A stretch of 64,000 bases of DNA from Deinococcus sp. QL22 (GTDB lineage Bacteria; Deinococcota; Deinococci; Deinococcales; Deinococcaceae), in the NCBI RefSeq assembly GCF_023370075.1, contig NZ_CP097149.1, positions 248,001 to 312,000 of the forward strand, in the 5' to 3' direction. Numbering within the stretch: the stretch's first letter is position 1; every line of letters begins with the position of its first letter. Position numbers and translations under genes: made by a program. Below the pieces are notes generated by a model that saw only the letters and a program-made list of their open reading frames with translations, searched no databases and was not told the DNA's origin. Shown here piece after piece: positions 46,672 to 58,767 of the stretch.

Positions 46672-49600
46672 ATCCAGCACGTTCTGTTTTGGCCCGCAGC
46701 TTTTCGCCTCAGCGTAGCCCCGTGTTGTGGCTGCTCACTGCCGCTCTTACAGCCTGCGGCGGCGGTACGCCCGCACCCGGTAGCAACACTGCACCGGAAA
46801 TCAGTATCAAAACTGCGGCTGGAACAGCTATTACCCCTGACACATATGTGGGCAGCGGCGGTCAGTTGTTGGTCACGACCTCCGATCTGGAAGGCAGCGT
46901 CAAGAAAGTGGTGTACAGCATCGATGGCGGCCCCGATACCGAGTTGACGCCTGCCAGCCGCATCACCCTGACGCTGCCCGCACTGACGGGCGGCGCACAC
47001 ACGGTCAAAGTCGTCGCCACCGACGATGCAGGCCTCGCAACCACCGTCAACGTTCCCTTTCTCATTGACAACGCCGCGCCTGTACTGAACAGCGTGACCC
47101 TGAACGGCACGGCTGCCGCCACCGCCACGACCTTCACAGTAGGCGACGCGGCCACCCTGGTCGCGCGGGCCAGCGATACGCGGGGCGACGCGGCCAGTAC
47201 GCCAGCCAGCGTAATAGTGCAGATTTTGGAGAACGGCACGGTGCGGGCTACCGGAACTGGTTCGGTGAGCGCCGACCTCAGCAAAAATGCCGACGGCACG
47301 CCCCGCACTGCTGGAACTGTCACTGTCACTATTCAGGCCATAGACAGCGTGGGCTTCGGCATCAGCCGTACCGTCAACCTGACCTTCTTGGCCGCAAGCG
47401 CCGGAGAGGGCGGCGGAACGGCTACCACGCCTCCGACCCTGACCTGGCTCACCCCTGCCGCCGATTTCGTGAGCGGCAACGGCAGTGTGAATCTGCGGGC
47501 CACCGCTGCCCGCAACGGGCAAGACGTGACGGGCAGCCTGACCTATTCGGCCACGTGCGGTACGGTGGTGGGCAACATCTGGACGCTGGGTAACGATTGC
47601 GCCGACGGCAGCAAGCAGGTGCTGACCGCCACAGTCACCGACGGCGGCAAACAGTATTCCCTATCTAAAACCGTCACGGTTGACAGCTCTAACCCCAGCG
47701 TGCAGCTCACCAGCCCGCAGCAAGGCCAGAGCGTGACCACCAACCCCGTGACCGTAAAAGTGAATGCCACCGATTCGGGCAGCGGCGTGGAAAAAATTGA
47801 TGTGTCGGCCACCGACGCGAACGGCGTCGTGACCCGCGTGGGCAGCCTGCAAGGTGCAGCGGGCGACGTCATTTGGGCACCGATGAACGGCACCTACACA
47901 CTGACTGCCACCGCCACCGACAAGGTAGGTCGCACCAGCCTCAGCACGGTGACGGGCGTCCGGGTGCAACTCAGCAGTACCGACGCCACCGACCCAACCG
48001 TGACGGCTGTAACCTTACCCACCGGAACTCTGCGCGGTACGCAAACCGTGACCGTAGACGCCACTGACGCCGCGCCCACCAGCGGCATTGCCAAAGTAGA
48101 ACTGCTGGACGGCAGTACCAGCCTCGGCGCACAGAGCGCGGGCGTGAATGGCCGCTATACCTTTAGCCTCGACACCACCAAACTCAGCGACGGCGCACAT
48201 ACCTTGCGGGCCGTGGTGACTGACAACGTGGGGCGCTCCGGCGAAAAAACCGCCACGGTAACGGTGGATAACACCGCCCCCATAGTGACCTGGCAGTCTC
48301 CGGCAGCGGGCAGCGTGACCAAAGGCCGCGTGACCCTGAACGCCACCAGCAATGAAGGTGCATTGAGCTACTTGGTAGACGGCAATGCCGCCACGGATGT
48401 AGACGCAGCAGTCGCCGGAGTTCAAGTGGATCTCGTCGACGGTCCTCGCCAACTGACTGCTGTGGCCAGTGACGCAGCAGGCAACAAAACCAGCGTGGCC
48501 ATCAGCGTCACGGCAGACAGCACCTCTCCGACGGTGCAGATCACCAGCCCCACAGCCAACCAAAACTTTACGGCCGCACCTATTAGCGTGGCAGTGCAGG
48601 CGCAGGACATTGGCAGCGGCATAGCTTCTATCGCGGTGTATGCCAGATCTGCAGCAGGCACCGAAGAATTTGTCGGTACCTTGACGGCCAGCGGGAGCCT
48701 GCCCTGGTATCCGCAAAAGACCGACAGCACCGCCTACGAACTGCGTGCCGAAGTGACCGACAAAGCGGGCAATACCAGCCTCAGCACCTTGGTCAGCGGC
48801 GTGAAACTGCAAACGGGCAGCGCGATTACGCCCCAGGCCGTGACCGTGTCTGTGCCTGCCGCCGCCCCTCAAGGCAAAACGGTCAATCAATCAGGACGCG
48901 ATTACGTGCGCGGCTACCTGAATGTCAAGGCCAGCGCCACCACCAACGCGGTCAGTGGCCTGAAGTCGGCAGAACTGCTGGTCGGCAACGCCGTCGTTGC
49001 CACCGAAACCCAGAGCGCAGGCAACCCTACGTTCAATTTCAACTTCGATACCCTCAATGACGGCCTGCATGACGTCGCTGTGCGCTTTACCGACAATGTG
49101 GGCACCGTGAACGCGCCCAAGATCAGCGTGTTTGTCGATAAAACCGCGCCTATCGTGGCGTGGTCGACCCCCCTGAACGGCTTGGTGACCAACAACGCCA
49201 CACCAATCTTGACGGCCACAGCCACCGACGCCGTGTTCGGTACGCTGACCCCCACGTATACGGTAGACGGTGGCCCCGCGCCCGCCGCCCTCAGCGAAGG
49301 CCCGCATGTGTTGGTGGCGACCGGCACCGATCCGCTTGGGAATACCAACCAGAGCAGCATCAGCATCACGGTGGATCAGTCGGCACCCGACATGAACGTG
49401 ACCAGCCCCACGGCAGGGCAAGAATTCACTGCCGCGCCTATTACGATCAGCGGCACCGCCACCGACAGATTAAGCAGCGTGGTAAGCATCAACGCCACAG
49501 TCACCAATCCAGACGGCACCACTACCGTGTTGGGGCAACAGGCGGGCGGCAACTACTCCGCGCCGTTTACGCCCAGCACACCCGGAACCTACAGCGTGCA

Positions 49601-51062
49601 GTTTACGGCCACCGACGCGGCAGGAAATACCAGTTCCACCATCAGCCGCACCTTTACACTGCGGGCCACTCAGGAAGCCAGCGCACCTGCACCCGTCATC
49701 ATCGTGAACAACACGGGATCGCAGCCTTACAGCAGCATCTTGAGTGTCAACGTGTCGGCAGGTGTGTCCGCAGGCGTCACTGTGCGCCAGCTGATTCTGG
49801 AAGTCACGGATTCTAAGGGCATCGTAGACACGACGACCTACACAGCCAACCGTGAGAACACCACGTTCAACATAGACACCACCAAGTTCCCAGACGGTGC
49901 CTTGACCCTCCGCGCGATAGCCATAGACTCCAACAATCAGCGTGGGCAGAGCACCGCGACAACAGTCCAAGTCGCCAACAAGGTCGCGCCAACAATCTCC
50001 ATAACATCCCCTACCACGGGCGGTTCCGTGTCCGGCCCTAGCGAAGTTGTGGTTCAGATTCGGCAAAACAATACCGCTTTCAATTTTGTGACGAACAGCA
50101 TTGTCATTGAAGTCATAGATTCCCGTGGGCAATTGGTGACCACGCGCGATGTTACGATTGAACCAGTCAATCCTGGCTTATGGCAAGCCAGAACGACGGT
50201 GGACTTCAATGCAACCGAGTACGTGAATGGTAACTATACGATCCGTGCCAAAACTAATGTTCAGTTGTCTGGCGAAGCCACACTGCGCGAGCTTTCTACA
50301 GCCAATACTGTCAGCAACTTGAGCAAGGTTGACCTCTCACCGGCACTTAACATCATTTTGCCTGCTTTCTATGGCAATCCCATCGATCCGCTGAAACGGC
50401 CCGTACTGACTCGCAAGAGCGCCGTCGCTATTCAAGTCAGTGACAGCGACAGTATCAATCAGGTTCAGTTGCAATTCGTCTGTAATCCAACAGAGGCGTT
50501 AGTGGGACAGGTTTGTAATACCGTGGCCTACAACTTCAATCTGCCCATTGGCGCGGCTGGGTTGTTCTACCGAGTCTTCAATACGGGTGTCCTCATTGAC
50601 TCTCAGCCCTTTGTGCCGGACGGCAATTACGTGATGCGGGCCACCGCAACCGATGCAGCAGGCAACAGCAACATCAAAGAAATGCGGGTAGAAGTGAGAC
50701 GGAGTGCCGCAGGAATCGCCAATTTAGGCAGCCTGTTGACCACCACCGAGGAAAGTGCCTCCAGCAAATTTACGCCCGCCTCGGCGACATGGGCGCTCTC
50801 TGGAACGACGTTGAACGATACCCGCGTCTTGCGCCTAGAATACAGCTCTATCGGCCAGGGCCTGGGCACCGAGATTCCTACACTGACGAGTATCAACACT
50901 CAATTGGCTAAAAACAGCACCATCAGCAACAAGGTTATCTTTGGTGAAGCAGGGACTTTCCGCCAGTCTTACTTGGTTCAGGACCTAGAGACAGGTGTGG
51001 TTGAATTCTACGAGGGCAGAACGGTCAACGTGACGACCAAGGAAGGCGCAACCTCGAAGTAA
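46668..51062 (+). CDS. Giant Ig-like lipoprotein with A-B-C module super-repeat, 1464 aa
   Basis: A signal peptide with lipobox LTAC (AALTACGGG) is followed by bacterial Ig-like/beta-sandwich modules to the end. From about residue 338 the modules cycle: A (SPTVQITSP-type, about 338-441, 615-719, 902-1004), B (DATDAAPTSGIAKVELL-type, about 442-532, 720-822, 1005-1100) and C (TAPIVTWQSP-type, about 533-614, 823-901), with later, more divergent modules to 1464. Many modules end VTDxxGN. It is probably a long surface stalk or adhesin-like protein. The last third (from about 49,900) is richer in Asn/Gln and less GC-rich. It closes the operon at a strong terminator. Confidence 0.86.
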   Translation: MNPARSVLARSFSPQRSPVLWLLTAALTACGGGTPAPGSNTAPEISIKTAAGTAITPDTYVGSGGQLLVTTSDLEGSVKKVVYSIDGGPDTELTPASRITLTLPALTGGAHTVKVVATDDAGLATTVNVPFLIDNAAPVLNSVTLNGTAAATATTFTVGDAATLVARASDTRGDAASTPASVIVQILENGTVRATGTGSVSADLSKNADGTPRTAGTVTVTIQAIDSVGFGISRTVNLTFLAASAGEGGGTATTPPTLTWLTPAADFVSGNGSVNLRATAARNGQDVTGSLTYSATCGTVVGNIWTLGNDCADGSKQVLTATVTDGGKQYSLSKTVTVDSSNPSVQLTSPQQGQSVTTNPVTVKVNATDSGSGVEKIDVSATDANGVVTRVGSLQGAAGDVIWAPMNGTYTLTATATDKVGRTSLSTVTGVRVQLSSTDATDPTVTAVTLPTGTLRGTQTVTVDATDAAPTSGIAKVELLDGSTSLGAQSAGVNGRYTFSLDTTKLSDGAHTLRAVVTDNVGRSGEKTATVTVDNTAPIVTWQSPAAGSVTKGRVTLNATSNEGALSYLVDGNAATDVDAAVAGVQVDLVDGPRQLTAVASDAAGNKTSVAISVTADSTSPTVQITSPTANQNFTAAPISVAVQAQDIGSGIASIAVYARSAAGTEEFVGTLTASGSLPWYPQKTDSTAYELRAEVTDKAGNTSLSTLVSGVKLQTGSAITPQAVTVSVPAAAPQGKTVNQSGRDYVRGYLNVKASATTNAVSGLKSAELLVGNAVVATETQSAGNPTFNFNFDTLNDGLHDVAVRFTDNVGTVNAPKISVFVDKTAPIVAWSTPLNGLVTNNATPILTATATDAVFGTLTPTYTVDGGPAPAALSEGPHVLVATGTDPLGNTNQSSISITVDQSAPDMNVTSPTAGQEFTAAPITISGTATDRLSSVVSINATVTNPDGTTTVLGQQAGGNYSAPFTPSTPGTYSVQFTATDAAGNTSSTISRTFTLRATQEASAPAPVIIVNNTGSQPYSSILSVNVSAGVSAGVTVRQLILEVTDSKGIVDTTTYTANRENTTFNIDTTKFPDGALTLRAIAIDSNNQRGQSTATTVQVANKVAPTISITSPTTGGSVSGPSEVVVQIRQNNTAFNFVTNSIVIEVIDSRGQLVTTRDVTIEPVNPGLWQARTTVDFNATEYVNGNYTIRAKTNVQLSGEATLRELSTANTVSNLSKVDLSPALNIILPAFYGNPIDPLKRPVLTRKSAVAIQVSDSDSINQVQLQFVCNPTEALVGQVCNTVAYNFNLPIGAAGLFYRVFNTGVLIDSQPFVPDGNYVMRATATDAAGNSNIKEMRVEVRRSAAGIANLGSLLTTTEESASSKFTPASATWALSGTTLNDTRVLRLEYSSIGQGLGTEIPTLTSINTQLAKNSTISNKVIFGEAGTFRQSYLVQDLETGVVEFYEGRTVNVTTKEGATSK

Positions 51063-51081
51063 ATCAGGCAATAAACGAATC

Positions 51082-51114
51082 TCCCCGTCCATCACAGGCG
51101 GGGAGCTATTTTTG
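51082..51114 (+). terminator. Bidirectional terminator after the Ig-like gene
   Basis: CTCCCCG (51082-51088) pairs with CGGGGAG (51100-51106), followed by CTATTTTT. cpdB converges from the right. Confidence 0.85.
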
Positions 51115-51123
51115 ACTCTTCAA

Positions 51124-53052
<1,929 letters not shown>

Positions 53053-53059
53053 GGCCCCA

Positions 53060-53065
53060 AAGATA
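53060..53065 (-). promoter_or_regulatory. Leaderless-type -10 box for cpdB
   Basis: TATCTT on the minus strand, 7 bases before ATG 53052. Confidence 0.55.
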
Positions 53066-53126
53066 CTGCCCCCGATGGGGGGATGCTAGACAGGTCGCAC
53101 AGTTCAAGCCACCAAACCACAACAGG

Positions 53127-53801
53127 TTACAAACTGGCCGCCAAGCGTGCAAACAGCGCCGGAATGGGCGGCACCTCTCCCCCACTGACCCAGCTCTGGC
53201 CAAGGCGTTTGGTACGGAAATCGTGCAGTGGGCCATGAAGTCCCAAGCCGATGCCCTGGGGAAAAACATTGTTCAGGTCAGCGGGAGCAGGCACTTCTGC
53301 CGAATCGGGCAGAGCAGACAAGGCGCGGCTTACCTCACGGAAGGGGCCGAAGTGCATCAGATGAAGGTCGGGGCCATGTTGCCACACGAAGCGGGCGACA
53401 GATTCGGGCAGCGTTTCCAGTGTGCCGGGGGCCACGACGTGCCTCATGCTCAGGCCGGGGCGAAGCCTGAGCGTGACGGTTTCGGCATGTCCGAGTGCGC
53501 CGAAGCTGCCGACAAAGGGCCGGGTCAGGTCATAGCCCTGCACATTCTTGACCGTGCGCCCGCCCGCCACGATGCGCTGACCGCTGGGAGAAATGAACGT
53601 CAGGCCCAAGACCTCAGCGGCAAAAAAGAAGTTCTGCCCAAAGCCCCCACGACTGACCAAGCCACCCACACCACCTGGCAATTCCACGGGCGGAAACGGG
53701 GGATACAGGCCCGCAGGCAAGGCAGCATAGACCTCCAGGAGCGGTGTATCGCCTGTGACCTTCAATGTCTGATCACTGGGCGAAAGCTCAAGAATCGGCA
53801 T
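53127..53801 (-). CDS. glcE: Glycolate oxidase FAD-binding subunit GlcE (short form)
   Basis: The 224-residue product has the FAD_binding_4 half seen in Glc[20 protein letters not shown], the [22 protein letters not shown] motif, and a shortened C-terminal part. Typical GlcE proteins are about 350 residues, so this one lacks most of the second half; whether this is normal in the lineage is not known. It follows glcF and glcD in the same direction, with a 111-base gap that carries an interspersed repeat. Confidence 0.85.
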   Translation of the reverse strand: MPILELSPSDQTLKVTGDTPLLEVYAALPAGLYPPFPPVELPGGVGGLVSRGGFGQNFFFAAEVLGLTFISPSGQRIVAGGRTVKNVQGYDLTRPFVGSFGALGHAETVTLRLRPGLSMRHVVAPGTLETLPESVARFVWQHGPDLHLMHFGPFREVSRALSALPDSAEVPAPADLNNVFPQGIGLGLHGPLHDFRTKRLGQSWVSGGEVPPIPALFARLAASL

Positions 53802-53869
53802 GACTGGCCTTTGGCGGGAGTGGGATGTGGGGTGTGGGATGTGGAAGCAGCGCAGGAGTCCTAGCGGCT

Positions 53870-53904
53870 CTGACTCTTAGACTCTTAGACCCTTGACCCT
53901 TAGC
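53870..53904. repeat. Interspersed repeat, copy G (inverted) between glcD and glcE
   Basis: The reverse complement reads GGCTAAGGGTCAAGGGTC then TAAGAGTCTAAGAGTCAG. It splits the glc genes. Confidence 0.65.
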
Positions 53905-53912
53905 CCGTGTGT

Positions 53913-55354
53913 TCACGCTTCCTCCGCAGGCAAGACCTTGCCGGGATTCAGTGCCCCGTGTGGGTCAAGCGCATGCTTGACCCGCCAGAGGGCCGCCAAC
54001 GTGCCCGCATCCACGGCTTCACGCATAAAGGCCAGTTTCATGGAGCCGATGCCGTGTTCGCCGCTCAGTACCCCGCCATGCCGGATGGCCACCCGCGCCA
54101 CCTCATGGGCCAGGTCATGCACGGCTTCGAGCGATTCGGTGCGTGGATCGAACAGGATATTGGGGTGCAAATTGCCGTCGCCGATGTGCCCGAACTGCAC
54201 CAGATGCAGGCCTGAGGCGTCGCCCAAGGCCCGGATTTCGCGCACGACTTCCGGCAAGACGCTTCTGGGCACCACGATGTCTTCGTTCATGCGCTGTGGA
54301 CGAATGCGGCCCAGAGCGGGCGAGACGGAGCGTCTCGCCTGCCAGAGTTGCGCGGCTTCGGCGTCACTCTCGGCGCGGCGCACGGTGCCGCCAGCATTCC
54401 GGCAAGCAGCTTCAACTAAGGCGCGTTCTTCTTCCACCGTTTCCAGATCATTCCCGTCTGTGTCGACCAGCAGCAGGGCTTCGGCCTCTCTGGGTAAACC
54501 CAAATGCAAGTAATCCTCAATCGCATTGGTGCAGGCCCGATCCATAAATTCCAGTTTGCTGGGCACCGCTCCGGCAGCAATGGCAGCACTCACGGCTTCG
54601 GCACATTGACCGACCTCAGCAAAATGGGCCATCAGCGTCCGGGTGAACTGAGGGGGGGTGGTCAGCCGCAACGTGGCTTGGGTGATTAATCCCAACGTGC
54701 CTTCGGAACCGATCAGCAGGCCCGCCAGATCATACGCGTCACGGGTCAGGGAATGTACCTCGCCGTCAGCGTCCACGAATTCCAGCCCCTGCACATAATC
54801 CCCGGTCACGCCGTATTTGAAGCACAGCGGCCCCCCGGCGTTCTCTGCCAAGTTACCGCCGATCGTAGACGTGCGAAACGATGCAGGATCGGGCGGATAG
54901 ATCAGGCCAAACGGTTTGGCCGCTTCGGTCACAGAGAGCGTAATGACCCCTGCTTGAGCGAGAGCTTCCCGTCGTACAGGGTCAATGCTGAGCCGGGTCA
55001 TGCGGGTAAACGAGATCACCAACCCCGGCTCTGTCGGTGCTGCGCCCCCAGACAGTCCAGACGCCGCCCCGCGTCCGACAATCGGCACACCTACCGCCCG
55101 TGCCGCTTTGACCGCCGCCACCACATCCGCCGTGCTTTCGGGCAAGACCACACACAACGGCGTGGCCCCAAATGCGATGGCGTCATAACGGTAATTCAGA
55201 CGCTCCGACAGATTCGATAAGACCTTGCGGGGGCCCAGCAGGCGCGTCAGGGTGGCGGCCAGTGGATGCAGCGAGCCTCCCTTGGATTTGGGCAGGCTGT
55301 CTCCCAGCGAAGGGGTCAACGCCTGTTTTTCGGGCCGGACAGCCTTGCCGATGG

Positions 55355-55358
<4 letters not shown>
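53913..55358 (-). CDS. glcD: Glycolate oxidase FAD subunit GlcD
   Basis: GlcD oxidises glycolate (or lactate) to the 2-oxo acid with FAD, acting with GlcE and the Fe-S subunit GlcF. The 481-residue product has the FAD_binding_4 domain ([45 protein letters not shown]) and FAD-oxidase C-terminal domain with [14 protein letters not shown] and [14 protein letters not shown]. Its ATG overlaps the glcF stop (ATGA). Confidence 0.94.
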
Positions 55359-56632
<1,274 letters not shown>

Positions 56633-56825
56633 AGGAGTTCCGGTGGAGCGGCTTCGGCAAGGGCCGTGAACTTAGGCCAAAGCGAATGGAAATTGGACGG
56701 AATCTGTCTCACGGCTGCCTGGCCCTCATGCCCACAAGATAGGCGTGTGGGCGCGGGACAATTGGGAGGGAGGCGAACTTGTCTGGCTGTGTGGGGCGGC
56801 AGCAGAGAAGCTAGGCGACTTGGGC

Positions 56826-56831
56826 TAAGGT
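56826..56831 (+). promoter_or_regulatory. Leaderless-type -10 box for the NTF2-like gene
   Basis: TAAGGT, 7 bases before ATG 56839. Confidence 0.5.
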
Positions 56832-56838
56832 TGGAGTC

Positions 56839-57261
56839 ATGACGCCACTTGATCCGGAGCATCTGCTGGACGCCTACATCGCCGCCGTTTTCGACAAGAA
56901 TGTAGAGGCATTTATGGCCCTCTACGCCGATCAGGTCTGCGTTTTTGACCTGTGGGGCCACTGGGCTTATCAGGGCGCGGAGGCCTGGCGCGGCATGGTG
57001 GTGGGGTGGTTTGGGTCATTGGGCACTGAGCGCGTGCGGGTGGAGATGCAAGACGTACAGACAGTGCGGGCCGATCAACTGGCCGTCATCCACGCCGCCG
57101 TGACCTACAGCGGCCTCTCGGCGGAAGGCGTCAGGTTGCGGTCTATGCACAACCGACTGACCCTGGTGTGCCAGCCCGACAAAGACGCCTGGAAGATCAT
57201 CCACGAGCATTCGTCGGCCCCGGTGGACTTGGCGACTCAGAAGGTGATTCTTCAGCGTTGA
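56839..57261 (+). CDS. NTF2-like / SnoaL-type small protein
   Basis: The 140-residue product fits the nuclear transport factor 2-like fold: LLDAYIAAVFDKNVEAFMALYADQVCVFDLWG, GAEAWRGMVVGWFGS, and the C-terminal strand DAWKIIHEHSSAPVD. Such proteins may be isomerases or ligand-binding proteins; YybH-type members have no known reaction. Its 3' end overlaps the converging MarR gene by 10 bases. Confidence 0.8.
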   Translation: MTPLDPEHLLDAYIAAVFDKNVEAFMALYADQVCVFDLWGHWAYQGAEAWRGMVVGWFGSLGTERVRVEMQDVQTVRADQLAVIHAAVTYSGLSAEGVRLRSMHNRLTLVCQPDKDAWKIIHEHSSAPVDLATQKVILQR

Positions 57262-57800
57262 CGGCTGCCGGGTTGGCTTGATTCTGGAAGCTGGGCCGGA
57301 ACTTCAGGATGATCCAGCGGCAGATCCAACTTGCCCAGTAACTCGCGCAATTGCTGACGCTCCGGCTCGGTCAGGCCTGCCAGGAGGCGGCGTTCGTTGG
57401 CGAGGTGCAGCGGCAAGACCTGATCTACCAGGGCCAATCCCCCGGCGGTGAGGGCCACCAAAAAAGCGCGGCGGTCTGTAGGATGGGCCTGACGGCTGAC
57501 CAGTTTTCGCCCTTCCAGCGCGTCTATCCGCTTGGTCACGGCGGGCGGCGTAATCGCCATCAGTGCGCCCAGTTGCGACAGTGGCAACCCTTCCGGCGGT
57601 GCAGAACGGCGTAGGGTCGCCAGCACATCGAAGCTGGACGGCGTGAGACCATGCCCAGCAAAAAAGGCTTCCAATTCTTCGCCGAGCAAGACGCCCGTGC
57701 GCTGAATGGCGATGACGGTCAGCATGGGCGAGGGGTCGAGGTCAGGCCGGGCCTGCCGCCAGTCATGGTGGATTCGGGCCAAGAGGTCGGGAGTTTTCAT
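57252..57800 (-). CDS. MarR family transcriptional regulator
   Basis: The 182-residue product has the winged-helix core LTPSSFDVLATLRRS, LPLSQLGALMAITPPAVTKRIDALEGRKLVSR and wing DRRAFLVALTAGG, with dimer helices at both ends. It is the third gene of a run with the two DMT genes (ATGA overlap) and probably represses the run through the palindrome at 58704-58724. The ATG at 57800 is the start; a much longer open frame upstream is in the wrong frame for the transporters. Confidence 0.9.
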   Translation of the reverse strand: MKTPDLLARIHHDWRQARPDLDPSPMLTVIAIQRTGVLLGEELEAFFAGHGLTPSSFDVLATLRRSAPPEGLPLSQLGALMAITPPAVTKRIDALEGRKLVSRQAHPTDRRAFLVALTAGGLALVDQVLPLHLANERRLLAGLTEPERQQLRELLGKLDLPLDHPEVPAQLPESSQPGSRQR

Positions 57801-58255
57801 GGCTGTACCGGGCGGGTTCCGCGCTCGCGGGCCAGAATTAGGACTGCCGCCACCAGCAGGCCCGCGCCCAGCACGGCGGTCAGACTCACCGGACGCACGG
57901 GTTGGCCCAGCAGCCCGAAGGCGTCGATGATTCGCGCCCCCAGAATCTGGCCCAAAGTAACCCCAGCGGTACTGGCCGCCACGCCCAGCAGCCGCGCCGT
58001 GAACAATGTCAGCACCACGTATCCGGCCCCGACTGCGCCGCCCAGCCACATCCACGCCTCGGCCCCGGCGGGGAAGCTGGCCTGCCCCAGCACACCCAAC
58101 AGCGCCAGAATCAGCGTGACGGTCGTACCCACCAGAAAGTTGACCAGGCTGGCGAGGACGGGTTGACCGCTGTGGGCTGCCAGCCGCACGTTCAGCACCA
58201 GCCCCAGCGAAAGGCCGAGGCCCGCGCTGATGGCACCGATCAGGGGAATAATCAC
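57797..58255 (-). CDS. DMT-family (YdcZ/DUF606) transporter subunit 2
   Basis: The 152-residue membrane protein has five hydrophobic segments and the DUF606/YdcZ pattern GLGLSLGLVLNVRLA, LVNFLVGTTVTLIL and GQILGARIIDAFGLLG. It starts with GTG, overlapping the stop of the first subunit (GTGA). It probably forms a heterodimer with that subunit, as in small multidrug or metabolite exporters. Confidence 0.85.
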   Translation of the reverse strand: MIIPLIGAISAGLGLSLGLVLNVRLAAHSGQPVLASLVNFLVGTTVTLILALLGVLGQASFPAGAEAWMWLGGAVGAGYVVLTLFTARLLGVAASTAGVTLGQILGARIIDAFGLLGQPVRPVSLTAVLGAGLLVAAVLILARERGTRPVQP

Positions 58256-58692
58256 CGGAGAACCTGAAGCCCAAGTCCGGCCAGCACCAGAACGAGGACG
58301 GCGGCCCGCTGCCTGTTAAATGGACGTTTGGGCAGCCCCAGCACACCAAAATGGTCGAAGACAAGACTGGCGATCACTTGCGCGGCGATGACCAACGACA
58401 CGGCCAGCGCCGCACCCAACGAACGGGTCAAAACGACGCTGGAGACCACGTAGGCGCTGCCCACCAGGCCGCCCAGAAAGCTCCAGACCGGAGCGCCGTG
58501 CAGTGGAGCAAACGAGAGGTGACCCCGCCCGGCAATCAGCAGGCCCAGCGTGAGGAACAACGCGCCCACCGTGTAGGACACGGCAGCGGTGGCAACTGGG
58601 GAATGCGTGTAGGGCGTGAGGGCACTGTTGAGCGCAAATTGCACGGGTAGCAACAAGCCCACCGCCACCGCGAACAGCAGGCGTGGATTCAT
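58252..58692 (-). CDS. DMT-family (YdcZ/DUF606) transporter subunit 1
   Basis: The 146-residue protein is a paralogue of the next gene, with five hydrophobic segments and VQFALNSALTPYTHSPVATAAVSYTVG, VIAAQVIASLVFDHFGVLG. The two likely form one antiparallel transporter; the substrate is unknown. It is the first gene of the run DMT1-DMT2-MarR, with a leaderless promoter and an operator overlapping it. Confidence 0.86.
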   Translation of the reverse strand: MNPRLLFAVAVGLLLPVQFALNSALTPYTHSPVATAAVSYTVGALFLTLGLLIAGRGHLSFAPLHGAPVWSFLGGLVGSAYVVSSVVLTRSLGAALAVSLVIAAQVIASLVFDHFGVLGLPKRPFNRQRAAVLVLVLAGLGLQVLR

Positions 58693-58698
58693 GGAGGT

Positions 58699-58704
58699 AG
58701 TGTA
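58699..58704 (-). promoter_or_regulatory. Leaderless-type -10 box of the DMT-MarR operon
   Basis: TACACT on the minus strand, 6 bases before ATG 58692. Confidence 0.6.
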
Positions 58705-58724
58705 CCAGTTTAATTTTAACTGGT
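58704..58724. promoter_or_regulatory. Probable MarR operator
   Basis: ACCAGTT (58704-58710) and AACTGGT (58718-58724) are perfect 7-bp arms with a 7-base AT-only centre. It begins at the edge of the TACACT -10 box and covers the spacer/-35 zone. Length and AT centre fit MarR operators. Confidence 0.75.
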
Positions 58725-58755
58725 GAAGTAATTGGAGGAGCGTCTTCAGGCTTGG

Positions 58756-58761
58756 TAGAGT
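58756..58761 (+). promoter_or_regulatory. Leaderless-type -10 box for the P-loop kinase
   Basis: TAGAGT, 6 bases before GTG 58768. Confidence 0.5.
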
Positions 58762-58767
58762 TCTCGG

